DNA from: RPQK01 sp041946865
GTDB lineage: Bacteria; Acidobacteriota; UBA6911; RPQK01
Length of the DNA stretch: 11,624 nt
NCBI GenBank assembly: GCA_041946865.1
Contig: JBHGBF010000184.1
Location: forward strand, 1-11,624
Direction: 5' to 3'
Each line of letters begins with the position of its first letter. The first letter of the stretch is position 1. Positions 1 through 7,084 of this stretch are shown here, piece after piece. The translations under genes were made by a program, and so were the position numbers. Under the pieces are notes generated by a model. That model searched no databases and was not told where the DNA came from. It saw nothing but the letters and a program-made list of their open reading frames with translations.

Positions 1-5
1 GGCAT
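1..5 (-). CDS. possible start of a gene running off the left edge
   Basis: On the minus strand an ATG lies at 5-3. A GGAG ribosome-binding-like sequence sits six bases before it, within bases 12-15. If real, this is the next gene downstream of the ABC exporter on the same strand, after a gap of about 160 bp. Fewer than two codons are visible, so nothing can be said of its product, and a chance match is quite possible. The stretch 6-164 between it and the exporter holds no convincing ORF and no clear hairpin with a T-tract. Confidence 0.2.
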
Positions 6-164
6 GCTGAACTCCAAAAGCGCCTGCCGCTTCGCTCGCAGAAAACTGAGCGGTTACTGACAGATTTCGACTTTGAGACGCCTGGCGAGACTTTCTTGCG
101 CTCAGGATGTCTCCCGAACGGTGGGCGCTCTCCGGTGAGGCGGGTTTCTCAGGTCTGACTCCAG

Positions 165-1973
165 CTACGTCCTGTTTGGGGGGACCAAAGCACGATACAG
201 TTCCGACCTCGCCGCCAGCTCAACGTGCGAGTCCGCGGCCGACACCCGACCCTGGTCCATCACCACCACCAGGTGTGCAGACCGAATCGTCTCCGGGCGA
301 TGCGCAATGACAACGACCGTCCGGGAACGAGCGACTCGCGCCAGGGTTTCGGAAATGGCAGCCTCGGAGGGAACATCAATCTGGCTGGTCGGCTCATCCA
401 GGATCAGTATTCTCGGATCTCGCAAAAGGGCGCGGGCTATGGCGATTCTTTGCTTCTGGCCGGGTGACAGCCCTGTGCCCATCTCTCCCAGGCGAGACTG
501 GTAGCCGCCAGGGAGCTGAACAATGAAGTCGTGCGCGCAGGCCGCCTTGGCTGCCTCGACAATCTGGTGGCTGCCGGCTGCTTCCAGCCCATAGGCGATG
601 TTCTCGTGAATGCTTCCTTCCAGAAGCGAAACCTCCTGGGGCACGAAGGCCACTTGCCGTCTCCAGTCGAAAAGATCGAGATCCGCCAGACTGACTCCGT
701 CGACCAGCACTCTGCCGGAATCAGGTCGCAGGAGGCCGGCCAGGAGATGAAGCAGTGTCGTCTTGCCCGCGCCGTTGGGGCCGACCAGGGCGACCGTCTG
801 GCCGAACCCGATGGTCAGGGTCACCCAGTCGACGGCCGGCTTGTCCTGACCGGGATACTTGAAGCTCACCTCCTCGAACTTGATGTCCCGATGATATTTC
901 ACCTTCAGTTTGCGGCCGGATCCGGCCTCAGCCTGCAGCAGTGCCTGCTCGGACGGCCAGCAGAGGATCTCGGCAAGGCGACGAAAGGCCGCTCGCCCCT
1001 CGGTCAGCTCCTGGCTCGCGCGCGCGACACTCCGAAGGCTCTGAGCGGCGGCCATGAGGACGATGAGAACGGTGACGCAACGAGCGGGTTCGAGCCGGGT
1101 CTGCAACACATACCATGCCGAGACAGCCGCCAGACCGGCCATTGCCAGCGCGGAGAGCGTTTCGATCAGGGCCAGCGAAAAGGCCCTGATTCGGCCAATT
1201 GAAGCTTCTTCGATCGACAAAGCCCTATTGGTCCGGCCGAAACGTCGTTTCTCTACTTCTTCAGCCTGCTGCATTTTGACCACGTGAAGGGCGGACAGAG
1301 ACTGCTGGACCAGAGCCAGAAGACTCCCGTATCTTCGCAGCGCCTGCGCCCGTGATTTTTCCAGGGAGACAACAGAGCGGGAGAGCACCAGGATGAGGAC
1401 AGGCATGACGCCCAAAGCGAGCAATGTAAATTGCCAGTGCAGAGCGAAGGCGATCGCGAGGGCCGTCAATCCTCGCAGAACATCGAGCAAAGGCCGCCCG
1501 GTTATCGTGTTGTAGGCCTTGGCAATCACGGCTCCGTCCGCGGTCAGCCGGCCGGCTTTGTCGCTGACTCCGCCGGTGCGGAGTTGAAGCAGAGGGGCTT
1601 CAATCAGGCGCTCAAACACGGCCTGGCGCAGAGCAGCCATGACACGGGCGATCAGCGCGGCGCTGTAACGCTCCTGCAGGTACTGAGTTATTCCGCCCAG
1701 AAGACTGAAAACGCAGATGACGCCAATCACGCCGAGGAACACGTGAAACGGCTCTCGGGTTTCAAGAAGAGGCGAAACTACCGCCCGCAGACGTTCCGGA
1801 AGCCAGGAAACCGCAGCCACCTGGGGGCCGGCGCCCGACTCACTTTCGCGAAGGAGCAGCTGGACGGCCGGCATCAGCAGGCCCAAGGCGGCGCCAAAAA
1901 GGCCGGCTGCCGCCGCCCCGGAGAGGAAAACAAAAGCGAGTCTCGACTTCTCCGCCAAAAGATACGAGAGCAT
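165..1973 (-). CDS. MsbA-like ABC exporter (fused membrane and ATPase domains)
   Basis: This is a half-size ABC exporter of about 602 residues that should work as a homodimer in the inner membrane, moving a lipid or other hydrophobic substrate outward with ATP. The first 330 or so residues hold about six hydrophobic segments. The ATPase domain follows: Walker A GPNGAGKTT near 398-406, Q-loop Gln near 446, signature LSPGQ near 502-506, Walker B ILILDEP near 522-528 with the catalytic Glu, and the H-loop His near 558. The signature has Pro in place of the usual second Gly; all other ATPase residues are present. The frame opens at 2036, but the first 21 codons are Arg- and Pro-rich, so I chose the ATG at 1973, directly before the first hydrophobic region. 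Neither start has a clear ribosome-binding site. A TATAGT box (2042-2037) could be a -10 element giving a leader to 1973, but it has no good -35. It diverges from the sulfatase gene over 153 bp. The substrate is unknown; the lipid-flippase assignment rests on family resemblance. Confidence 0.9.
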   Translation of the reverse strand: MLSYLLAEKSRLAFVFLSGAAAAGLFGAALGLLMPAVQLLLRESESGAGPQVAAVSWLPERLRAVVSPLLETREPFHVFLGVIGVICVFSLLGGITQYLQERYSAALIARVMAALRQAVFERLIEAPLLQLRTGGVSDKAGRLTADGAVIAKAYNTITGRPLLDVLRGLTALAIAFALHWQFTLLALGVMPVLILVLSRSVVSLEKSRAQALRRYGSLLALVQQSLSALHVVKMQQAEEVEKRRFGRTNRALSIEEASIGRIRAFSLALIETLSALAMAGLAAVSAWYVLQTRLEPARCVTVLIVLMAAAQSLRSVARASQELTEGRAAFRRLAEILCWPSEQALLQAEAGSGRKLKVKYHRDIKFEEVSFKYPGQDKPAVDWVTLTIGFGQTVALVGPNGAGKTTLLHLLAGLLRPDSGRVLVDGVSLADLDLFDWRRQVAFVPQEVSLLEGSIHENIAYGLEAAGSHQIVEAAKAACAHDFIVQLPGGYQSRLGEMGTGLSPGQKQRIAIARALLRDPRILILDEPTSQIDVPSEAAISETLARVARSRTVVVIAHRPETIRSAHLVVVMDQGRVSAADSHVELAARSELYRALVPPNRT

Positions 1974-2126
1974 ACCGGCAGCCTGTGGCGGGGGATGCGG
2001 TCCAGGCTCCGGTCGCAAACGTGTGCGCACGCGCATACTATAACCGGAGGCGAGTCACACGGACAGAGACATCGCTGGTGGAGATCTCTGACCTCTTAAA
2101 GTAAACTACCGCGCCGGGACAATCGA

Positions 2127-4112
2127 ATGCGGGCTCTCGACCGCCAGGTGCTGCTGATCGGAAGCTGTTTCGCGCTGGCTAACCTCCTTGGCTGGATCGC
2201 TTATCGGCTTCTCTTTCTCAGCATCTTCGATTTCTGGCCTCCTTGGGTCCAGATCACCCAGGCCTGTCTGGCGGGTGTCCGGGTGGACCTGGCTCTCATT
2301 GGTTACGAGTTCTCACTCTTCTGCCTCCTCGCGCAAGTGCCCCGCCTCGGCCAGGCGCGTTTCCTGATTGTGTACTGGTGGACGCTGGGATACCTGCACT
2401 TCGTCGCTTGCTCCGGTGCCCACTGGTTCTTCCGTGAGCGCCAGGAGCATTTCGGAAGCATTCTGCTGCGTTACCTGACTCGGCTGGAGGAGCCTTTCCT
2501 TGCGGTTCAGAGCTTTCTGGCCTTTCATCCGTGGTTGGCTCTTTTTCTGGTAGGAGGGTCGATCGGTTACTGGTGGACAGGCGCCAGGGCAGGTGCCCGC
2601 TTGGCCCGTCTTTGGCCTTCACAGGCGCCCAGATCGCGCGAGCGGGTCTGGCTGCTCGCCTTTGCGGTCGGTGCCCTGATGCCGACGGTCGACCTGGCGC
2701 CCCGGAAGTGGAACATGTCCAAGTCGGGCTGGGTGGTGCGCGGCGTTCACGCCGGCGAATATGCGGTCTTTGATCATTTCGGTTTGAACCAGGCGATCAT
2801 CAACCCGTTCTACGACCTGTTTCGCGTTCAGGTCGCGGCTGCTCTCCAACCCGCTCCACCCGAGCATTTCACCAGAGATGAGGCGGCCAGGCGGTGCCTC
2901 GCGGCCCTGGGACGATCGGCTGTCCACCAGCCTTATCCTCTCTTTACAGAATTGACGTCGACACAGGGGACCGATATCCGCAACATCGTCATTGTGCAGA
3001 TCGAGAGTCTGTCCACCGACCTCCTGGAGAGCGCGTCCGGCGGGGAGACGGTCATGCCGTTCCTCCGTGGCTGCGCCTCACAGGGACTCTATTTCCCGAA
3101 CCTCATCCAGGCGGCCAATCAGACGACAGGCAGTGTCTTCTGCCTGGCCACAGGGCTGCCTAAGGAAAACATCGAGGCGCGGGTGCGGCGTTTTGCAGAC
3201 TGGGAGCTCAACGGCTATTACGCCACACTGCCCAGGATTCTGTCGGGGAAGGGCTATCAACATTTTGCCTTCCATGGGGGACGGAGCCGCCTGACCGATT
3301 TCGGCGCCTTCATGGGTAACCAAGGTTATCAGAGCTTCGGCTACCGTGAGTTGTCCGAAGAACTGAAGCAGTTGAGATACGCGGGCGAGCGCGAGGATTC
3401 GCAAGGGCTGCTGGACGGGCCCTTCCTCGAGGCCTCCGCCCGCATCATTCTGAAACGACGACAGCACTACACAGCTCAAATCCTGACAACCACTTCGCAC
3501 CCTCCGTGCCGCGCCCCGGCGTGGTTTCAATCCAAGCAGACAGACGACACGCTGAGAACCTTTCAATATGTCGACTCCGCCATGCGGAGATTCGTGGAGA
3601 TCATGAAAGGGGATCCCGGGTTTCAGCAGACGCTTTTCCTGATTACCGGCGATCACGCTCGGCCGACCAGGATCCGCGGCTTGATCGATACCCTTCGGGT
3701 TCCGCTGATACTTTTCAGTCCGGCGCTGTCGGCTAAAGGATTGGTCGGCAAACGGAACGAGTGGTGGAGCCAGCTCGATATCCTGCCCACGGTTCTGGAC
3801 CTGATCGACGGCCGGCACGTCTTTGCCGGGATCGGACAGAGTGTGCTGGGGCCGCGGCGTGATTGGCGTGCCTTTTCGATACGCGGCAGCGAAACTCTCT
3901 ATTTTCGCGATTCGTACCTGTTGGTTCACTGTCCCCTGGAGGGTCGCTCGCGCCTCTACTTATTCCAAGCCGGGGACCCCAATCCGCGCGAGGCAGGACC
4001 GGAACACGTTCGGATCCAGGAGGATCTGACCTTCGCTAGCCTGGCCATACAGGAGACCGTGCGCCGGCTGGGCCGTTCCCGCAAAATCGTTCCGCTGGCG
4101 GTTGCCAGGTAG
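2127..4112 (+). CDS. LTA synthase-like membrane sulfatase/phosphotransferase
   Basis: This is a membrane-anchored alkaline-phosphatase-superfamily enzyme of 661 residues. About five hydrophobic segments in residues 8-190 are followed by a large catalytic domain (about 280-600) expected in the periplasm. The LtaS/OpgB-type metal site is visible: Glu293 in VQIESLS, Thr333 in NQTTGS as the probable nucleophile, His458 in TTSHPP, and Asp509-His510 in ITGDH. Family members transfer phosphoglycerol or phosphoethanolamine to envelope glycolipids or glycans. The stretch after FHGG (382-385) lacks the Phe-Trp-x-Arg that, from memory, binds glycerol phosphate in Gram-positive LtaS. It looks more like Gram-negative members of unknown substrate. 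The ATG at 2127 begins just before the first membrane segment; the ribosome-binding site is weak. It diverges from an MsbA-like exporter, hinting at a shared envelope substrate. A true sulfatase is unlikely, because no Cys/Ser-x-Pro-x-Arg formylglycine motif is seen. Confidence 0.85.
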   Translation: MRALDRQVLLIGSCFALANLLGWIAYRLLFLSIFDFWPPWVQITQACLAGVRVDLALIGYEFSLFCLLAQVPRLGQARFLIVYWWTLGYLHFVACSGAHWFFRERQEHFGSILLRYLTRLEEPFLAVQSFLAFHPWLALFLVGGSIGYWWTGARAGARLARLWPSQAPRSRERVWLLAFAVGALMPTVDLAPRKWNMSKSGWVVRGVHAGEYAVFDHFGLNQAIINPFYDLFRVQVAAALQPAPPEHFTRDEAARRCLAALGRSAVHQPYPLFTELTSTQGTDIRNIVIVQIESLSTDLLESASGGETVMPFLRGCASQGLYFPNLIQAANQTTGSVFCLATGLPKENIEARVRRFADWELNGYYATLPRILSGKGYQHFAFHGGRSRLTDFGAFMGNQGYQSFGYRELSEELKQLRYAGEREDSQGLLDGPFLEASARIILKRRQHYTAQILTTTSHPPCRAPAWFQSKQTDDTLRTFQYVDSAMRRFVEIMKGDPGFQQTLFLITGDHARPTRIRGLIDTLRVPLILFSPALSAKGLVGKRNEWWSQLDILPTVLDLIDGRHVFAGIGQSVLGPRRDWRAFSIRGSETLYFRDSYLLVHCPLEGRSRLYLFQAGDPNPREAGPEHVRIQEDLTFASLAIQETVRRLGRSRKIVPLAVAR

Positions 4113-4164
4113 CTTTTGAATTTTGGAGGTGTGTCTTGCCCCTTCGCTGCTCCGGGCGTGACTG

Positions 4165-5412
4165 TCAGAGGCGCGTAACTTCCTGCAGTCGTCGTTGAAG
4201 AAACCGGCGTTCGCTTTCGTTTGTGACCAGCTCCAGTGCGCGTCGGTAGCTTTTGGCCGCCTCGGCATAGGCTCCCAGGCGTCGCAGCAGGTCCGCCCGG
4301 GCAGCGTGCAGAAGGTGATAATCCTTCAGCTCCCCTGTGGCCGCCAGATGGTCGATCACCGCCAGCCCTGCCTGCGGACCCTCCACCATCGCCAGCGCCA
4401 CCGCCCGATTCAAGGAAACAACAGGCGAGGGCTGGACCTGCTCGAGAAGCCCGTACAGGCGAAGTATTTCGCGCCAATTCGTGTCTTCGGCCCGTCGGGC
4501 CCGGCAGTGCACCGCCGCGATCGCCGCCTGGAGTGCGTACGGTCCCGGCCCTTTGCTAAGGGCGTCCTCTACAAGGGGCAAAGCCTTTGCGATCTGCCGT
4601 CGATTCCAGAGCGTGCGGTCCTGCTCCTCGAGAACGACGAGATCGCCCGACTTATTGAGGCGTGCCTCGCGCCTTGCGTCGTGGAGCAGCATCAGCGCCA
4701 GCAGGCCGGTCGCTTCCGCAGGTGGTTGCGGCGCCATGAGCGAGTTGACCAGATGCCCCAATCTGATGGCCTCGGCGCACAGCTCCCTTCGTACCAGCGC
4801 TTCACCCCGGGTCGCTGCATAACCTTCGTTGAAGATCAGGTAGATGACGGTCATGACGGCCTCCAGGCGGGCCGGCGTGTCCGTCGTGTCAGGCACTTTG
4901 AAAGGAATCCCCGCGTCTCGGATCTTGCGTTTCGCGCGGACCAGGCGCTGGGCCATTGTCGGGGGAGGGACGAGAAACGCGCGGGCAATTTCGTCGGTCT
5001 GCAGGCCGCCGACTGTCCGTAGTGTCAGCGCGACCTGGGCATCAAGCCCGAGGGCAGGGTGACAACACGTGAAGATCAGTCGCAAAAGGTCATCAGGAAG
5101 CTCATCCCTGCCATAGTCAGGGATTTCGACCGGCGGGCCCAGCTCTGACGCGTACGAGTCGAGCTTTTCTCTAAACCGGGTGCGCCGGCGTATGCGGTCA
5201 ATGGCTTTGTGCCGGGCAGTCTGGATAATCCAGGCGCGGGGGAAGGAGGGAATACCGGCCGTCTGCCATTGGTCAACCGCGGCGGCAAAGGCCTCCTGCG
5301 CCACCTCCTCAGCCAGGTCGAAGTCTCCAAAAAGCCGAATAAGCGTGGCGAGGATCCGGCCCCAGTCCGAGCGATAGACGGTTTCAACTGCGGCATTGAC
5401 CTCAGAAACCAT
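4165..5412 (-). CDS. ECF42-family RNA polymerase sigma factor with C-terminal TPR extension
   Basis: This is a 415-residue ECF sigma factor, about twice the usual ECF length. Region 2 spans about 10-80, with DFDLAEEVAQEAF and the DNA-melting stretch WIIQTARHKAIDRIRR. Region 4 spans about 108-165, with a helix-turn-helix around TDEIARAF and MAQRLVRAKRKI. The rest is the extension typical of ECF42: conserved FNEGY (194-198), LLALMLLHDARREAR (237-251) and LNRAVAL (334-340), then helical TPR-like repeats to the end. In this group the extension is reported to replace an anti-sigma factor and to be needed for activity. No anti-sigma gene is seen nearby, which agrees. The divergent neighbour is a DGPF/YCII protein, the hallmark partner of this group. 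The ATG at 5412 matches the usual family N-terminus, although no strong ribosome-binding site precedes it. The signal sensed is unknown. Confidence 0.93.
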   Translation of the reverse strand: MVSEVNAAVETVYRSDWGRILATLIRLFGDFDLAEEVAQEAFAAAVDQWQTAGIPSFPRAWIIQTARHKAIDRIRRRTRFREKLDSYASELGPPVEIPDYGRDELPDDLLRLIFTCCHPALGLDAQVALTLRTVGGLQTDEIARAFLVPPPTMAQRLVRAKRKIRDAGIPFKVPDTTDTPARLEAVMTVIYLIFNEGYAATRGEALVRRELCAEAIRLGHLVNSLMAPQPPAEATGLLALMLLHDARREARLNKSGDLVVLEEQDRTLWNRRQIAKALPLVEDALSKGPGPYALQAAIAAVHCRARRAEDTNWREILRLYGLLEQVQPSPVVSLNRAVALAMVEGPQAGLAVIDHLAATGELKDYHLLHAARADLLRRLGAYAEAAKSYRRALELVTNESERRFLQRRLQEVTRL

Positions 5413-5441
5413 GTACTATCTTAAGTAATTCTCAAGCGGAG

Positions 5442-5469
5442 TGTCGATTTACAGACCTGCCGTTCGACC
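5442..5469 (+). promoter_or_regulatory. candidate ECF42-type promoter of the DGPF gene
   Basis: TGTCGA (5442-5447) is followed by a 17-base spacer and CGACC (5465-5469), upstream of the DGPF gene. From memory, the ECF42 motif described in Streptomyces venezuelae is TGTCGA at -35 and CG(A/T)C at -10, so both halves match. Transcription would begin near 5475-5477, giving a leader of only 10-12 bases that starts at the ribosome-binding site. Read on the minus strand, the same bases give GGTCGA, 17 bases, CGACA. A weaker promoter toward the sigma gene is therefore possible. Position and fit are seen; function is inferred. Confidence 0.6.
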
Positions 5470-5474
5470 TGATC

Positions 5475-5480
5475 AGGAGG
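5475..5480 (+). promoter_or_regulatory. ribosome-binding site of the DGPF gene
   Basis: A perfect AGGAGG lies six bases before the ATG at 5487 and fixes that start. It would sit at the extreme 5' end of a transcript made from the candidate ECF42 promoter, which is unusual and makes the exact transcription start important. Confidence 0.8.
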
Positions 5481-5486
5481 TCCGAA

Positions 5487-5873
5487 ATGAAATACATGCT
5501 GTTGATCTACAGCGACGAACAGGCGTGGGACGACAAGGAGCGTGAGCATTGTTACCGGGAATCGGCCGAGTTAGCCCAGCGGCTCGACTCGAGTGGTCAT
5601 TACGTGGCTGCTTCTCCGTTGTATCCTGTCTCAACAGCGACGAGCGTGCGTGTGCGCGGCGGCAAGGCGCTGGTCACGGACGGCCCGTTTGCCGAAACGC
5701 GTGAACAGCTCGGGGGATATTTCCTGATTGAGGCCGCGAATCTGGACCATGCGATCGGGATAGCGGCACAGATCCCAGCGGCTCGAGTTGGAACGGTGGA
5801 AATCCGGCCGGTCATGGAAGTACCTGGTCTGCCTGAACGTCAGGATCTGAACGTCGCCAGTCAAAAGCAGTAG
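5487..5873 (+). CDS. DGPF/YCII-domain protein, ECF42 partner
   Basis: This is a small cytoplasmic protein of 128 residues with a YCII-related (DGPF) fold. The start MKYMLLIYSDE, the central TDGPFAETREQLGGYFLIE (64-82) with the name-giving DGPF at 65-68, and the closing GTVEIRPVMEV (102-112) are typical and of normal length. These proteins form dimeric ferredoxin-like folds; their biochemical role is not established, although they are often annotated as dehydrogenase-like or PhnB-like. The gene diverges from the ECF42 sigma factor by 74 bp, carries a candidate ECF42 promoter, and is the most likely target of that sigma factor. Only one DGPF gene is visible here, whereas some genomes carry several at such loci. 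Downstream (5874-5952) is a short convergent gap with GC-rich inverted repeats, for example GCGCC-CCG-GGCGC at 5889-5901, but no T-tract. Confidence 0.92.
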   Translation: MKYMLLIYSDEQAWDDKEREHCYRESAELAQRLDSSGHYVAASPLYPVSTATSVRVRGGKALVTDGPFAETREQLGGYFLIEAANLDHAIGIAAQIPAARVGTVEIRPVMEVPGLPERQDLNVASQKQ

Positions 5874-5952
5874 GGCCGCTCGGACTGGGCGCCCCGGGCG
5901 CAGAAGCTCTCCCAAGGCCTGTGGGCGCCTTCCGTCTGGATGTTTGAGCGCT

Positions 5953-7038
5953 CTATTTCCGCACCACGTACCAGTTGTTCTGGATATCATGGGGCAGCTC
6001 GTGCTTTTCAACGGAGCGGAAGCCGGCCCGTTCGAGGTACTCGCGTGTTTTCTCCTCACCCCACATCGCCCCCAGCCCTTCGCCGCCTTGCGCCAGAGAA
6101 ACGGTCATGCAATGCATGCAGGAAACGGTGTAGAGCATAGTGCCTAGCGGATGGCCGATGTTCTTATGTACAGAGCTCGATCCTTTGATGTCCTGCATCA
6201 GGTAAACACCCTTGCTCTTGAGCGTACGGTAGATCCCGCGCAGCAGGTTCAACGGCTTTGCCTGGTCATGGACTGCATCGAAGGTGGTGACAAGATCAAA
6301 TGACTCCGGCTCCGCCTTCTGATCGAAGTCGCCCAGGTCGGTGACGGTGAACTCAATGTTGCGCAATCTCTTTGCCGCGGCCTCCCGGCGTGCCATGTCT
6401 ACGCCCTGCTTGGACAGGTCCATGCCGAAGAATCGGCTCTTGGGGAACATTTCAGCCAGCCGGTTCATGATGCGCCCGCTGCCGCATCCGAGGTCGAGCA
6501 CACGGATCCCTCGCTTCAACTGGTTGGCAAGGCCGGGGACGAGCGGCAGCACGTGCGATTCGAGCGAGCACAGGACCGATTGGCCGCTGTCTTCAAGCAT
6601 CAGCTCCTGGAAGCGCGGGAATCTCTCGTACGGGACACCTCCGCCCTCTCGGAAACACTCCACTATGTCGTTCTCTACGCTGCCGAGGAGAGCGATGTAC
6701 TGGGTAAATACTCCGATGTTATCGGGTCCGGCGGCGCGCGTGAGGAAACCGGCATGCTCGGGTGGCAAGGTGAAGCGCACGGTTTCCGGATCCACCTCCA
6801 CCACGCCTGCCGTGACCATGGCGCCCAGCCATTCGCGCACGTAGCGCTCGTTCAGTCCGGCGCGGGCCGCTATTTCCCCAGACGTCATCGGCGGCTGATC
6901 ACGCATGCTGTCGAAGAGCCCTGTACGGTGGCCGACTGAAGTCATCAGGCACAGGGCCCCGTCGTTTAAAACGCCCAGAAGGCGGCTGGCAAAAGCTTCG
7001 GCCTTCTGGCTATCGAGAGTCAAAGTTGTTTGTGACAT
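5953..7038 (-). CDS. Rv2258c-like SAM-dependent methyltransferase
   Basis: This is a 361-residue class I methyltransferase. An N-terminal helical/winged-helix region (about 15-100, with a helix-turn-helix-like TSGEIAARAGLNERYVREWL) precedes a Rossmann SAM domain. The SAM motif is VLDLGCGSGR (180-189), the acidic ribose-binding residue is in FFGMDLS (204-210), and the post-motifs are TDLGDFD and SFDLVTTFDAVHD. The late block MHCMTVSLAQGGEGLG (308-323) is, from memory, characteristic of the Mycobacterium Rv2258c family, whose substrate is not known to me. The frame runs back to 7206 inside the upstream gene, but GGGAGG eight bases before the ATG at 7038 fixes the start. It is the second gene of an operon, 46 bp after another methyltransferase, and it converges on the DGPF gene. 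A small-molecule substrate is likelier than RNA or DNA; this is inference. Confidence 0.9.
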   Translation of the reverse strand: MSQTTLTLDSQKAEAFASRLLGVLNDGALCLMTSVGHRTGLFDSMRDQPPMTSGEIAARAGLNERYVREWLGAMVTAGVVEVDPETVRFTLPPEHAGFLTRAAGPDNIGVFTQYIALLGSVENDIVECFREGGGVPYERFPRFQELMLEDSGQSVLCSLESHVLPLVPGLANQLKRGIRVLDLGCGSGRIMNRLAEMFPKSRFFGMDLSKQGVDMARREAAAKRLRNIEFTVTDLGDFDQKAEPESFDLVTTFDAVHDQAKPLNLLRGIYRTLKSKGVYLMQDIKGSSSVHKNIGHPLGTMLYTVSCMHCMTVSLAQGGEGLGAMWGEEKTREYLERAGFRSVEKHELPHDIQNNWYVVRK

Positions 7039-7046
7039 GCCTGGTA

Positions 7047-7052
7047 CCTCCC
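7047..7052 (-). promoter_or_regulatory. ribosome-binding site deciding the start of the Rv2258c-like gene
   Basis: GGGAGG on the minus strand ends eight bases before the ATG at 7038. It supports that start over the longer open frame reaching 7206, which would overlap the preceding gene by about 120 bases. Confidence 0.75.
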
Positions 7053-7084
7053 AAAACAAAATTCGGGACAGTCGGACTCGCTTC

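Noticed and set aside
531..1202. Long plus-strand open frame (223 codons) inside the ABC exporter
   Set aside because: It is antisense to the clear ATPase domain and has no recognisable motif; high GC content produces such shadows.
2037..2042. TATAGT as a -10 box for the ABC exporter
   Set aside because: No acceptable -35 is found 16-18 bases upstream, so I used it only as weak support for the shorter start and not as a promoter.
3078..3929. Long minus-strand open frame (283 codons) inside the sulfatase gene
   Set aside because: It lies opposite the conserved catalytic domain and has no ribosome-binding site or family resemblance.
5889..5930. GC-rich inverted repeats between the DGPF gene and the methyltransferase gene as a terminator
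   Set aside because: Stems such as GCGCC-CCG-GGCGC and AAGGC...GCCTT are short and not followed by a T-run on either strand.
6910..6915. Further TGTCGA matches in the window as extra ECF42 promoters
   Set aside because: The matches elsewhere, for example in the methyltransferase and sulfatase genes, lie inside coding DNA without a well-spaced CG(A/T)C upstream of a gene start; six-base matches are expected by chance in GC-rich DNA.
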